Shown: positions 47,909-61,158 of the stretch, piece after piece
How the letters are laid out: every line of letters starts with the position of its first letter
Position numbering within the stretch: position 1 is the stretch's first letter
From: Chrysomallon squamiferum
Lineage: Eukaryota; Mollusca; Gastropoda; Neomphalida; Peltospiridae
Assembly (NCBI GenBank): GCA_012295275.1
Contig: CM022674.1
Location: 15,931,964 to 15,995,963, forward strand
Length of the DNA: 64,000 nucleotides
Reading direction: 5' to 3'
Notes under the pieces: model-generated
Databases searched by the model: none
What the model was told of the DNA's origin: nothing
Seen by the model: the letters and a program-made list of their open reading frames with translations, nothing else
Made by a program: the position numbers and the translations under genes

Positions 47909-48300
47909 TCAGTCTTTTTTGTCTATTTACAAATACGTAATACAGAGTCATTTCCCTTAGACCATTAATGCATATGCAATGTCAAGCTAAATTCGGTTTA
48001 CTACATTTAGATGAAATCGGCTAATTCTATAAATGTTTTAGAGCAAAATATTCTAATACGATAAATTAAATTCAACAGTTAATAAAGAGCCAGTTTTCAT
48101 TATTTGTTGCTTTATTTGATTTATTATTATTACTTAATTAATTATTGAAAAATTCCTATTTTGCTTAAAACATTTATTTGTTATTTTATTTCTTTTTGGA
48201 GTTGTCGCTTGAGTAAAAACAATGACATTTACACTATAAATCTCGGACAGTCACGATCACTCTGGGTTTCTTCGTGTGACATCTGCTTTGGTTTTGTATA
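47905..48300. repeat. Dispersed repeat element, older partial member
   Basis: Begins AACTCAGTCTTTTTTGTCTA and shares TTTCCCTTAGACC, GATGAAA and a TTTATTTC...GAGTTG series with 49470-49830 in the same order, at clearly lower identity. Confidence 0.6.
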
Positions 48301-49469
48301 ATATATATAAGTGAATAGTTCTTATTTAAAATTGTCATTTTTTATTCAATAGTAAACGTGTCACGCGAGTCTCGATTACGTCATTAGTTTTACACTACGA
48401 TGTAAAACAAATTTCTAAGGCGGAGACAATTTTGAATCCTTTTTTAAAAATAAAATAAACTATACAGGAAAAGGTGAACATGTTGAAGTGAATATAAACT
48501 ACTCTGCTGGATAAGCTTAATGTTTTTGTTTTCTTTTTCTTTTATTATTATTGTTATTATTATTATTACATATATTATTATTGTTGTTGTTGTTGTTGTT
48601 GTTGTTGAAAACGTGAGAAGAATGGTGAAAACGGAGATACACTTTACCTGAACAAGAAAACTTTGTGACATACTATATCATCGCTGCTTTATTATCAATG
48701 TTTTCTACAGTGTTTATTACTAAATTACTGAAGTTATAATTACAGCGACCACTGTGCACATCTCTACAATCTGTGAGGTAGACAGGTAGACAGACGGACA
48801 GACAGACAGATATAGAAATAAAAAAGCCAAAACTGAACTGAGTGACCAATAAAAGAAAAGATGTGAAAAGCGAGGTTAATGTGATATTATATTATAACGC
48901 TTGTACAAACATTTTCTTACAAGTTCATATATTAAATATATCGGCTTATTACTTAACTACATATGTAAACACCATCTCAGTTATATCAACTTAACAACGT
49001 ATCCTCTAAGGCAAACAGGTATATCAAACTCTTTCTTTTCTCTCTGTGTGTATATGTGCGTGAGTGAGTGCGTGCGTGTGTGTGTGTGTGTGTGTGTGTG
49101 TCTATCTGTTGATAATTGTTTCTATATAATGACGACAAGTCAATATCTGACATAACGACATTAATGATAAAAACAACAACAATAATTGCAATAATACTAC
49201 TTAAAATGATTTAAAAAAATTAATAATAATAAAGAAAAAATACTCAAACAAGGGATAAAGAAAAGATTAAGAAAGGAAATAAAATGTTATTTCAGTGATA
49301 TATTTATTATAAAGAAACAATTACATTAAACAGAAATAAAAATAATAATATGTAGGTTTAAATAAAATCATTTTAGTGAAGTTAGTAAATTCAGTGAAGG
49401 AAACACATTCAGGAGACTTAAGATGCCACTAGTAATCTTTCTTGTGTGTGTGAGAGAGAGTGCGTTGTT
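48301..49469. other. Non-coding stretch with TTA, TTG and (GT)n tracts
   Basis: (TTA)n/(TTG)n at 48540-48606, GACAGACA at 48780-48810, (GT)n at 49075-49100. No exon recognised. Confidence 0.5.
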
Positions 49470-50275
49470 CGACACTCAGTCTTTTTTGTATATTTACCAA
49501 AATAGTGTTAAATAGAGTTCTTTCCCTTAGACCGGGAACTTCTGAAATAGATTATTCCTCGCATATGTGAGGTGACGGTAAATTAGAGTTGCTGCTTTAA
49601 GATGAAAATAACTAATTCTGTATAATGTTTTGTAGCAGACAGAACCAGCTTATTAACATTCCCTGCGTTTTCTTTGTCTTTTAAATAACCAGTTTCCTAT
49701 ATTTTTTATTTATTTAATGTGTTATTATTATTTATTGAATTATTGTAAAATGCCTATTTCATTTAATGTTTTTCAATCAGTTTTATTTCTTTATTTTATT
49801 TATTTTGGTTGAACAAGTAAGAAAGACGCAGGAGATCACGGCTTTGTAATATGAACAACCATCCTTATCAGTTAAATCATAGAAGGTTCAGAAAAGAGAC
49901 GTAAAATAATTGAATTTGGAAGTTTAAAAACTTCCGAGAGCTCACGGAAACTTCCGATCGAAATGCAATATGGCAACATCGAAGTCCGATCAGTGTTTAT
50001 ACACTTTTAAACCTATAGTCCTTTATAATGCAGTCAATCCTATTTGGTTTATTAAAATTAATTTGTGGAAGTATGTCAAATAACCAATGCCTCTGGTACA
50101 TAGATGTCTACTACTGAGAAGTAATTGTTGTAAAGGTAGAAACATTTTTTTGTTGTTGTTTTAGTTTGTACCGTTGACCTAATGTACCATCTCGTATCGA
50201 TTTCGTATTATGCATTTTTTCAGATATTATTAGATGTCACCAGCGAAAAAAAAAAAAATAATAAAAAAAATATTA
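49470..50275. repeat. Dispersed repeat element, inverted full-length member
   Basis: Reverse-complement match of 15120-15925 over its full length: CACTCAGTCTTTTTTGTATA, TGTAGCAGACAGAACCAGCT, AACTTCCGATCGAAATGC, ACCATCTCGTATCGATTTCG, ending in a long A-rich stretch (50245-50345). The A-rich end in this orientation could be the 3' tail of a retroelement. Confidence 0.8.
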
Positions 50276-50345
50276 ATAAATAAAAAAAAAATAAATAAAT
50301 AAATAAAAAAAAAATAAAGAAATAAAGAAATAAAGAAAAGAAAAG

Positions 50346-51134
50346 AAAAGAAAAATATTAGAATAAAATTAAATAACTGAAATACAATTTAAAAAAAAGA
50401 AAAATTTTAACTGACACTGGTGGATTAATATTCTCATTAGGTACCATAATGTGGACACGTTACACTTTTAATTCTCCATAGCGGTCAGCTCTGAGTACGT
50501 AGTTGTAAAACGACACTTGAAACCATAATACATTTTTATTTTTATATTTATTTCCATTTTCAATCCATTAGAGATGGTATTTATAAGTATTAAGTTTTCA
50601 CTCTTTTTCGTTAAAACAAAAAGCATTCAACTTCTGAAACATGTACTATCATGTATGCAAACAATGATTTTCCTATTTTAATTTTTTTAAATCTTAAGTT
50701 ATGGATGGGAACTTTGTAACATAATTTTTGTTGTAAACTGTTTGAAATCCTTATATCGTAAGTCATTTATCTCAAACAATCAATAAACTAATAAATTGCA
50801 GAACTTATCATTTAGTTATTTAACTAAAATGCCTGACATTTCTTATATGAATTATTTTCAAGTGTACGTCAGATTTTGTATTATTTTTAAATACTTGGTC
50901 AAAGACAGTGGTTTTCAGATCTCACTCTCATAGGTAGGTAGACAAACATTTGAATAGCGATACAAAGACAGACAGAGAGAGGTGGATAGGGAAGTGTAGA
51001 GGTCTTGATGTGTTTGTATGTTTGCTAGAGAGTATCGCTATATGGCAGTGTTAAAGGAGGATTGTGAGTTTGCGTAAGAAAAAGTATTTAAATAATGCAT
51101 TTTGAAAGGGGGGTAACTAGAGAGAGTATATACG

Positions 51135-51166
<32 letters not shown>

Positions 51167-51300
51167 ACTAATTTTGAGATAGGGTGAGATAGATTGATAG
51201 ATAAACAGTTAGATAGATGGATTGCTAGATGATGCATAGAGAGATAGGTAGACCATAATTATAGATAGATGGTCAAACTGATATGTATATGTATGAGTCT
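50346..51300. other. Non-coding stretch left of the second gap
   Basis: AT-rich DNA, then GACAGACAGAGAG, (TG)n and GATAGATA tracts from 50930 onward. No exon. Confidence 0.5.
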
Positions 51301-51500
51301 NNNNNNNNNNNNNNNNNNNNNNNNNNNNNNNNNNNNNNNNNNNNNNNNNNNNNNNNNNNNNNNNNNNNNNNNNNNNNNNNNNNNNNNNNNNNNNNNNNNN
51401 NNNNNNNNNNNNNNNNNNNNNNNNNNNNNNNNNNNNNNNNNNNNNNNNNNNNNNNNNNNNNNNNNNNNNNNNNNNNNNNNNNNNNNNNNNNNNNNNNNNN
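51301..51500. other. Assembly gap, 200 N
   Basis: Second 200-N gap. Unlike the first, its flanks share no homology by eye. It sits in GATA-type microsatellite DNA on the left and CATA-type on the right. Confidence 0.99.
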
Positions 51501-51639
51501 TTGAATGGGTGTCATAAGTTCGTGTCATAAGTCTCATCACTTATATTTGACAGGCTTTGTGAGGTCATGATTGGACTTTGTCCTCCTGTGCCAGTACATT
51601 CCTGAATAAAGTCTACGTGCAGAGTCTGATGCTAAACTA

Positions 51640-51913
51640 CATAACATACATACATACATACATACATACATACATTTTTATATAAATATATGAATGTATG
51701 TATGTATGTATGTATGTTATGTATATATATCTAGGTAGGTATGTAGGTAGGTAGGTCAGTATGTAGGTATGTATATATGTACGTATGTATTTTTACCATT
51801 GTAATGTATATCAAAGTGCTCTATAGATACATTTTATATATGTGTATGTGTTTATATATGTATGCATACACACACATATATACATATAGGGAGACACACA
51901 TACATGTGTGTAC

Positions 51914-51945
<32 letters not shown>

Positions 51946-51950
51946 TTAAA
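51640..51950. repeat. (CATA)n, (GTAT)n, (TAGG)n and (AT)n microsatellites
   Basis: ACATACAT run at 51645-51675, TGTATGTA at 51693-51715, GGTAGGTA at 51733-51760, TATA run at 51918-51945. Confidence 0.95.
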
Positions 51951-52029
51951 ACTAATTAGCTTGTACTGGATTATTTATTATTTAAAGATATCTAATAAAA
52001 CATTTATGGTAGTGTTAGTAATTACATTT

Positions 52030-52300
52030 GGTAGTAGGTAGTAGTGATGGCAGTAGTAATTATAATTAAGATAGTAATAGTAGCTGCCGTAATAGTAGCA
52101 TAATAGTAATGATAGTAGTAATAGTAACTGTAATACTGATAGTAGTAACAGTAATAAATTTAGTATATGACAGTAATAATAGTACTAGTAGTAATAGTAG
52201 TGATAATAATAGTTGTAGCAATCTTCATAATAATGATATTAGTAATAGTAGTACTTGTGGTAGTAACAGTATCAGTAGTGGTAATAATAACAATTTGTTT
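52030..52300. repeat. Degenerate (AGT)n repeat
   Basis: Imperfect AGT/AAT trinucleotides giving poly-Val/Ile and poly-Ser/Asn frames that are not genes. Confidence 0.85.
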
Positions 52301-52447
52301 TGTTTTTAGGTTTTTGTGCATCATTTTACTTTTCTTTTTTTTTTTTTTTTTTTTATGTTTGTGATCAGTTTTGTTTCTTATTTTTTTTTTTTATAATATT
52401 ATACAAGTATACAAGACTGTTCAGTTATGAATCTGGGATCTCTCAGT

Positions 52448-53545
52448 CACTGAAATGGAATTAGATGAACTTGAGTACAGTGAAGAAAGAAGATAAAGTC
52501 ATTCATATTAGATATAGCAGTCTAATAAAGAAAGAAAATAAGTCAGTTTTACTGGATGGAGCCTCTAATGAAGAAACCAGTTATGTCATTCTAATTGGAT
52601 GTAGCAGTCTAATGAAGAAAGAAAAGCCTTATTAACTGGATATAGCAGTCTGATGCAAAAGTTGATAAGTCATTTGTATTGGAGAAAAACAGTGAAATAA
52701 AGGAAGAAGATAAGTCATTCATACTGGATGTAGCTGTCTACTGAAGAAATTATTTAATTCATTTTTATTGGATGTAACAGTCTAATGAAGAAAGATGATA
52801 ACTCATTCATATTGGATGTAGCTGTCTACTGAATAAATAATTTATTCATTTTTATTGGATGTGGCAGTCTAATGAAGAAAGATGATAAGTCATTTATACT
52901 GGATGTAACTGTCTACTAAAGAAATTATTTAATTCTATTTTATTGGATGTAGCAGTCTAATGAAGAAGGAAGATAAGTCATTCATATTGGATGTAGCTGT
53001 CTACTCAAGACTTTATTTAATTCATTTTTATTGGATGCAGCAGTCTAATGAAGAAGGAAGATAAATCATTCATATTGGATGTAGCTGTCTACTGAAGAAA
53101 TTATTTAATTCATTTTTATTGGATGTAGCAGTCTAATGAAGAAGGAAGATAAGTCATTCATATTGGATGTAGCTGTCTACTCAAAACTTTATTTAATTCA
53201 TTTTTATTCGATGCAGCAGTCTAATGAAGAAGGAAGATAAATCATTCATATTGGATGTAGCTGTCTACTCAAGAAATTATTTAATTATATTTTATTGGAT
53301 GCAGCAGTCTAATGAAGAAAGATGATAACTCATTCATATTGGATGTAGCTGTCTACTGAATAAATAATTTAATTCATTTTACTGGATGTGGCAGTCTAAT
53401 GAAGAAATAGTTTGATTCATTTTTATTGGATGCAGCAGTTTAATGAAGAATAATGATAAGTCATTCATGTTGGATGTAGCCATCTACTGAACAAATAATT
53501 TAATTCATGTTTATTGGATGTACCTGTCTAATGAAGAACATGTGT
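52448..53545. repeat. 44-bp minisatellite arranged as 88-bp dimers
   Basis: About 24 units built on TTGGATGTAGCAGTCTAATG AAG... In much of the array two unit types alternate: one with GCAGTCTAATGAAGAA then GATAAGTCATTCAT, the other with GCTGTCTACTGAAGAA then TTATTTAATTCATTT. The alternation makes a higher-order dimer of about 88 bp. No lasting open frame. Confidence 0.9.
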
Positions 53546-53599
53546 AAAAGATAACTGCTGTCTGTTGATTACAACAATTTTGTAGTTTTAAGATAAGTT

Positions 53600-53880
53600 A
53601 TTTTTTTTGCTTTATCTATATATCTATATGTCTATATATATATATATGTGTATGTTTGTATGTATGCATCTATCTAATTATATATCTATAAAAATAGATA
53701 ACTTGTAATAAACAAACATAATACAAGTTAATGTAAGATACAGTGATTACTAATCCATGATACACTTGTTACTTCTCTAACCTATCCCTTATCTAAGATA
53801 CACTCACTACTTTTCTATATTAACTTATCACTTAACTAAAATACACTTACTACTTTTCTAAGACACACTTATTACTTATG
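53600..53880. repeat. (TATC)/(AT)n tract and ACTTATTACT repeats
   Basis: TATCTATATATCTATATG at about 53613-53650, then several loose copies of a TACACTTATTACTTTTCTAA motif (53755-53895). Confidence 0.6.
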
Positions 53881-53894
53881 TAAGCTACACTTAT

Positions 53895-54640
53895 TACGGT
53901 TATGGATAGCGTATGGGTTTGATTTGGGGGTTTTGTTCAGTATAGTGTTAAGTTCAGGATTATCATTTGGGATAGGACTGGAGTTAGGGTTAGTGTTTAT
54001 GCTAGGTATCAGGTTAAAGTTAGATTTAATTGCTTATTTACATAAAGAGACTTTTGATGTAAAACTTGAAACATTTATGATGAGTTTTACAATAAAATTG
54101 TTAATTACTTTCGTTTCAAAAAATTTACACTTGATGAGTGATAGTATCAAATTTTAAGAACTTTTATTCAAAATATGAACTTGCAAACGTTTAAGGATCA
54201 GTTTGAGCATAAAATTTAAAATAGTTTTGATGAGGATCAATATTTTACTCATTACATTGTTAGATGTAAGGTTATGACTAGGGTTTGTGCTAGGGATACC
54301 ATTAATGTTAAGGTTAGGTAAATGTTCGACTTAATTATCTATTTTTCATCAAGAGACTTTTCATATAAAACTTTAGAAATTCATAACAAATATTAGCATA
54401 AAATGTTTTAAAAATATGTTTGAATTGCACAAGGGTTAGAGTTATTTATTTCCCTCAAAGTACTTTTCTATTAAAACTTAATAAAATGTCATGATGAGTA
54501 ACAAAATAAAATTTAAAATAACTTTTATTTAAAAGAAAAATAACATCGGATAGTACAAAAACTGTCTTATAATATATCTTGTTCCTGCTTTTGTTCAAAT
54601 AAGGTTATGGGTAGGGTTAGGACTAGCTTTAGGGCAATGT
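53895..54640. repeat. Degenerate TTAGGG-like repeat with a second spacer type
   Basis: Three or so units of roughly 310 bp. Each has degenerate GGGTTAGGGTTAG-like sequence and a spacer with TTAATTGCTTATTT or TTAATTATCTATTT, then AAGAGACTTTTNATNTAAAAC and TTTATGATGAGT. The spacer is different from that of the 5-kb satellite. Confidence 0.65.
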
Positions 54641-55188
54641 AATGACGAGTGTTAGTGCAAAATTAATAATAACTTTTATTTTAAGAAATTGGGGAAGTTT
54701 ATTATCAACTTTAGGGTAAACTTTAAAATATCTAATATTAAAAAATGAAACAACTTTTAAAGCTTCTAATCACTCTTGGGATATAATTTTATCTTTGTTT
54801 GAAATAAATACGTTTTGTAGATTAGTGATCAGGGTTAGAATACAATTTTAAAAATAACTTCCTTTTGAAAGACATGAATGCAAAAAGACAGAATTAGGGA
54901 CCAAGATTCACTAACAATAACTTCACAGAAGACAGACAGACAAATACATGCACGCCTTCATACATGATTATACATCCAACCTGTGCATGCATGTTGACAG
55001 AAACACACATAACGCAACGGAAAGTAAATCATTCGAACGAATAACAACGGACTTGAAATAAATGGTTTATTCATTCAAACGTGTGCAGATGGTAAAAATA
55101 ACGTAAAGGTCTACACATGCACTGTCGAGTGGTTTTAATAAACGAACGAAATAAGGAATCAATAAATAAATAATTAAAAAGTCGCATA

Positions 55189-55235
<47 letters not shown>

Positions 55236-55420
55236 TAAAACTTGTTTCGTTAGTGACATTGTTTAGTAGTTACTACTAATATTACTTTTCTGCTTCTCAT
55301 TATTACTGAAAGCTTTTTTTACGGTACGTGTTAGTTCTACCATGTTATTATAATTTTAGTTATTATTTTGTTGTTGTCGTTAATTTGTCCTTGTCCTTTC
55401 AGTATAAAGTATTATCTAGA
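54641..55420. other. Non-coding stretch
   Basis: AT-rich DNA with an (AAT)n run at 55190-55231. No exon recognised. Confidence 0.5.
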
Positions 55421-55421
55421 T

Positions 55422-55687
55422 CACTGGTTTTCAAACTTTTTCATATCGCGACTCAATATAACCGATGACCCCTTTAAAATGTTTGATTCAATAATATCTA
55501 GGGTTACCATATTTTTTTCATCAACCAAAGACAGTACAGACGGAATCTATATTCACTATGACGGGTCCCAAACCTATCTATATGTTTTTTATTTATTCCT
55601 CCTTCCAAGTCAAGTTGAACAAAGTAAAACATGCCTTCGCTCAAGAACGATGTCGCGACCTGAGAAAAAAGGTTGAAAACCTATGAC
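55422..55687. mobile_element. hAT-type MITE
   Basis: The left end CACTGGTTTTCAAACTTTTT and the reverse complement of the right end TCATAGGTTTTCAACCTTTT are imperfect inverted repeats of the hAT type, each followed inward by TCGCGAC. CTAGAT flanks both sides, consistent with most of an 8-bp target duplication. At 266 bp it encodes no transposase. Confidence 0.72.
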
Positions 55688-55794
55688 CTAGATAAATGAA
55701 ACCAACCTGAACCTTCTATATTAATACTATTAGTAGTAGTATAGAACTATTTATTCATTTTCTTATTTCCGTCACTGCTGTGTTCGGTACCGTT

Positions 55795-56009
55795 AAAGTT
55801 GGAGAGTGTGACCAGGACACTTCCTGTCTTTACTGTTACAGTCACACTGTCTGGCGAAGGTCGGAGAGTGTGAACCGGACACTTCCTCTCTTTACTGTTA
55901 CAGTCACACTGTCTGGCGAAGGTCGGAGAGTGTGAACAGGACACTTCCTCTCTTTACTGTTACAGTCGCACTGTCTGGCGAAGGTCGGAGAGTGTGAACA
56001 GAACACTTA
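55795..56009. repeat. 62-bp minisatellite, about 3.5 units
   Basis: Units carry GGAGAGTGTGAAC, GGACACTTCCTCTCTTTACT and GTTACAGTCACACTGTCTGG in order, with few differences between units, so the array is young. Confidence 0.92.
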
Positions 56010-58130
56010 TTTATTTATTTTTTATTTTATTTTTTGGACTTTATTAAAATACTTTCATAAAAATATGTCCATATGTCACAAAGAATTATAAATGTTAGTT
56101 TCATATAATTCTTAAACTTCCCCTTTTTAGCTTATTTTATTTCATTTTATTTATTATTATTATTTTGTATATAATACTTTTCAGAATCAGCATTTTGTTA
56201 GAATGCTATATTTGTTGTAGTTCTTCAATCCAGAACTTATGTTTTAAATATATAGATATGTATTTATATTGCGACTGTTAATCATTACTGCACACATGAA
56301 TCATTTCGTGTATTTTGTTATCGTCTTCTTAAATTTAATTTATTTATCGACTGTTCAACATATACTTTTTAAACTTTTAATTTATATGGATGCTACTGTT
56401 CATTTTATATATACTGTTGTGTTTAACAACATTTTGTACGTTTTTGTCTTACTTTATTTAGTTTATAAGAGTTGTAAGTTTTACATATTTATGAAAACTT
56501 TTGAAATGTTAAAGAATTGAATCATAGTCCATGACAAGACACTTCCTGTATAGAATCTAAATGAACACAGCAACGTTGATGAAAGGATTACCTGAAAACG
56601 TTTTAGTTTGAAAAAAGTCATTATGGCAAATTCGTTTGAATATTTATTTAAAATATAGGAAATTACAAATATTTTAAAATATTCAGTTATGCTAAAAATC
56701 AACAGTATCTTAATTTTTAAATTTAATTTATCTTATCTCACGGGTTTTAGTTTAATGTATCGCAAATTGCAATATATACTCAACATAGAAGCTTTTTGGA
56801 AGAAACTTCCTTTGGAAAGTTTTTAAGATTTAATTCACTGGGAGTGGTGCCAGAGTGGGACCTGTCAAGGGTATGTAAATCTGGTATCTGCCAATTTAGA
56901 GATTTTTTTAACCAGCGAACTTTCACTGAGTTTATTAATGCAATTTTTTCTATTTGACATAGTAACTAAAAGTAACCGTGGGTTAAAAGATTCTTAAGAT
57001 TTATATGTATCACCCGATTATTATAAATGGAAATTTCAGCAGGAAAATAATATACACCCTTGTGACTGATTTTATTGCAAATTTTTTCTACACATCTATA
57101 TGAGATAGATTTGTACTTCTTCAGAGTATAAGAAATCACCCACACCCTCTGGTTATGGAAATACAAATTCTGAGGTTCTCAGTTTAAACTTTCTTAATAT
57201 AAAAGTTGAATGTCTATGCTCACAGCTGTGAAAATCAAAGTGTTTTTAAAGGTTCAACTGTTTATCTTACCTATATTTGTAGCTCAGTTACAGGAAATAT
57301 ACACAAGATTGAAATGTGATGATATTCTAGTTGTAAGGGAAAAGGCTTTGTTTTTGTTTTGCTATGGTCACAAATACCAATTCTTTAGTACAAAAGTTTC
57401 TTTCTTTTCTTTACAGTTCTTAATAATGTGGAGTTTCCAATAGCTGGACTTCTCTTAGTCAATGCTGACAAGTGCTCGGTACCAGTTTTGTTATATTTAA
57501 TAATATGATTATGTTTCTGACTTGAAGCATGAAATCTTCTAATATCGTTCCGTGTTGAGCTGAAAGAGTTTAAATTATTTAAATACCACGTCAAATTCAT
57601 CTCCAATAATAATTTTAATACACCTGGATACGACAATAAAATCTTACATAAACCACAGAATACACGGACTTAAGTTGAATTTGAAATTATAGAATACTTT
57701 CACAAACATTACTTGAACACGTTGAAAATATTGAAATATCCAATCTCTTTTCTAGACTGGATGTGAGAGTAAAATCAGTACCTGTGTATTCATACTACAT
57801 AACAATTGTTTTTATTATTAGTTGGGTCCATCTGTCTCTAAAATGATCATTTACAACTCAGTTTTATTATGCACCAAAATGTGATTATCACTGAAATTCT
57901 ACAAATTATATTACTACTACTACTACTACTACTACTACTACAACATCTCCTGAGAAAAACACAACAAAACAAAATAAAAAAGCCTCCATTCGTTATCCTC
58001 TTCATAAGAGACTTGCCGCCTAAAACCTTTCCATACACTACTTGCAAGTGCAGCTACTTTTCACTGAATGTGTGTGTGTGTATGAGTGTGTGTATGAGTG
58101 AGTGTGTGTGCGTGTCTGCCTGTATATTAC
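56010..58130. other. AT-rich stretch without supported exons
   Basis: Several open frames of 60-80 codons occur on both strands but none has splice borders plus composition that I would defend. (TAC)n at 57912-57941. Confidence 0.45.
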
Positions 58131-58341
58131 TAATAATACTGCCATCGCCATTACTACTACTATTATGAGTATTACTACTACTACTGCTGCTACCACTACT
58201 AATTCTTCTACTATAACGACCATTAACATAACTACAACTATTACTAGTATCATTATTATTATATTATTATTACTATTGTTATTATCATTATAATGTTTTA
58301 TTAATACTACTACTACACTACCTACTACCCTTACCTACTAT

Positions 58342-58375
<34 letters not shown>

Positions 58376-58470
58376 GCTACTAGTACTACTACTACTATTA
58401 TTATTATTATTATTACTACCATCACTATTATCATTATCATTATTATTGTTGTTGTTGTTGTTTTACACAG
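58131..58470. repeat. (TAC/TAT)n microsatellite complex
   Basis: ACTACTACT and TTATTATTA trinucleotide runs with interruptions, strongest at 58340-58420. Source of false poly-Thr/Val frames. Confidence 0.9.
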
Positions 58471-59200
58471 TTATGTTATGAGTGCGGTAGTAATTCAACC
58501 TTCAAACGGATGTATCGTCAAAGCAGACTGAAGCAAAGCTCTGCTGGTGAAGGCTTATTAATATTCAGTCTGTTTCATCGTAGAATATATCTATTTTTAT
58601 GTCAAGCCAGGACGATTCAGGCGAATCATTCAGACAGAGAAATGACAGTGAAAGTATGAAAATAACTGCCTTTTCAAAATCATTTATTTATTGCCCATTT
58701 CTTCCAACAAAAATATTTATTTATAATAAAGCAGATTTCATGTTGTATATTCTAATCTTGTACAGTAAGGTGTTATGAAAGAAATGAACTCCTAGTTTTC
58801 AATTACATTGTTCCTGTTTCATCCTAATTAAATATAAGTACTCCTGTTGGAGTCTAAATGGCTTTTTTCTTCTTCTTTTTTGTCTAGTGCTGATAAATGA
58901 TGTTTAAGACATACATACATATACTGAGAAACTGAGAGTTACATCTCCTCACACTTTAGCTAGGCTGCTAAATCCACCATAATTAGATGCCATAGAAACA
59001 GGAATGAAAGGTTGTTTTGTATTGTATGATGACGATAGTATTATACCATCATGTAATAAATTATTCACCATTGCTGATCTCAGTTACTTGTCTCTTAGGA
59101 TCTGATGATCTGTTTGTGATTCGGTATAGTAAATTTATCACTCAAAAATGCACATACTTTCGATCGTTCGTTATTTTCTTTTTTCTTTCTTTAATTTTAA
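58471..59200. other. Unique non-coding stretch
   Basis: No exon recognised on either strand. Confidence 0.4.
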
Positions 59201-59243
59201 TTTTTTTTTTCAGTTTTATTTATTTATTTTTTCTTGATTTTTA

Positions 59244-59244
<1 letters not shown>

Positions 59245-59312
<68 letters not shown>

Positions 59313-59473
59313 TGGTCAGATAGTTAAAAATACTTAAAATCGATACAATATTTGTTGCACTGTGCTAACCCTACTGTATAAATAAACATATTTATAAGAA
59401 CAACAAACTAACTCAATCAAAAAATATAAATTAAATGTACCGATGACACAATCGAGTGAGGCTACAGTATGTC

Positions 59474-59521
<48 letters not shown>

Positions 59522-59690
59522 CAACAGCAACAACAGAAATAATAAAACAACAGCAGCAATACTAATACTAATACAAATGCTGCTGCTGCTGTTGTTATTA
59601 CTACTACTGCTGCTACTACTACTACTACTACTACTACTACTAATAATAATAATAATAATAATAACGATAACAACAACCAAATCTTTTCTC
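59245..59690. repeat. (TTA)n, (AAT)n and (TAC)n microsatellites
   Basis: TTA run at 59250-59312, AAT run at 59476-59520, CTG/CTA mixed run at 59578-59645, AAT run to 59665. Confidence 0.95.
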
Positions 59691-60170
59691 CAAATGGTAC
59701 AGTTAGAAACAAGCTTGACAACACATGTTTAGGCTATTGTTTCAGAGTATCAGAGATATGTTTTAATATCTGGTTCAATTTTTCGGTTGCATGATAATTT
59801 AAACAGTCATTATAATTCCAACCTCACACCAGCTGCCAACTACGATAGCATGAAAAACAATAAATAAAACAATAATAATAATATCAAATAAAATAAAAAT
59901 ATCTAAAAAAACAACAACAAATAAATAGTAAAAAAGCTTTTAACTAAAAGATTAGATGAGATCTAAAATAAACAAATTAAATAAACTTGAATAATGGAAA
60001 TAAAATATAAAAAAAAGATAAATTAAAATAGAATAAATTAAAAATAATAATAATAATAATAATAATCAAAAATAAGATAAAATAAGATGAAACATAAATT
60101 AAATTAAATCAAATAACAAATACAAAATAACTGATGAAACACCTTTCTGTCCATGTGTGTTTGTGTGTGT

Positions 60171-60236
<66 letters not shown>

Positions 60237-60516
60237 AAAATAAAAGAGACAAATATATGTAATAATATTATCTATATGTGTGCATATATGTAAGTATGTA
60301 TATATATGTGTATGTTTGTGTGTGTATGTGTGTATATGTATATGTATGTAAATGTATGAATGTATGTGTGTTTTAGTGTGCTTATGTATGTATATATACG
60401 TACGTATGTGTATGTATGTGTGTACCGATCGCCATTTTAAATATACCAGCATTTCTGACACTCTGTCCATTTACTGAAAAACAATTGTCGTATATACACA
60501 AACCACACATACATTC

Positions 60517-60564
<48 letters not shown>

Positions 60565-60869
60565 GAGTGTGTATGTGTTACTATATATGAATATTTATTT
60601 ATTTATTTATTTTTATTTATTTCGATGTAGATATATACACATATACAGAGATACAGATATTTATTATTTATGAATATACATTTTTTTATTTGTATTTTAT
60701 TTATTTATTTGATTTTTTTTTTATTACTATATTGTGTGTGGTTAATTTACATTTACATGTGTGAATCTCCTTATACATAAACTTCGGCTGGTTGTCAGCT
60801 TTGAAAACATTTTTCTATTGCACTTTATTGTAACCTACAGCATCATTCTCCAAGTTCAGTAAGTTAAAA
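59691..60869. other. Upstream region of the beta-microseminoprotein-like gene
   Basis: AT-rich DNA with a (GA)n run at 60173-60234, TGTA tracts at 60265-60425 and (GT)n at 60525-60561. A promoter should lie between about 60620 and 60860, but no clear TATA element is seen. Confidence 0.5.
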
Positions 60870-60972
60870 ATGTCACATAGCTATACCAGATTGTTTGTGT
60901 TCGTTCTTCTCAGAGTTGCTGTAACCTTGGATGCAAGTTGTTTGGTGAAGAGTATGGATACCTTCACAACAG
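60870..60972 (+). CDS. Beta-microseminoprotein-like gene, exon 1 (signal peptide)
   Basis: ATG in good context (TTAAAAATGTC). It reads MSHSYTRLFVFVLLRVAVTL, then DASCLVKSMDTFTT, to donor CAACAG|GTTTGT. Residues 7-20 form a hydrophobic signal-peptide core with a likely cleavage before Ser23-Cys24. The exon has 34 codons plus one base, which makes Glu with the next exon. Cys24 is the first of ten cysteines of the mature protein. A small secreted protein is expected, with three exons at 60870, 61654 and 63628 joined in phase. Confidence 0.85.
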
Positions 60973-61084
60973 GTTTGTGTGTTAAACAACGCTGAAATGA
61001 CGACAACTAGCTATTGTTAGAGCAATCAAACGGCTCATGTTTGTTGGCCTTGTATTTTAGTGATATTGGATTTAATATATACGT

Positions 61085-61087
61085 GTA

Positions 61088-61158
<71 letters not shown>
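61085..61158. repeat. (GT)n microsatellite in intron 1
   Basis: Uninterrupted GT run of about 66 bases in the first intron of the microseminoprotein-like gene. Confidence 0.97.

Noticed and set aside
51200-51560. Second contig overlap at the second gap
   Set aside because: The flanks are different microsatellite types with no shared unique sequence by eye.
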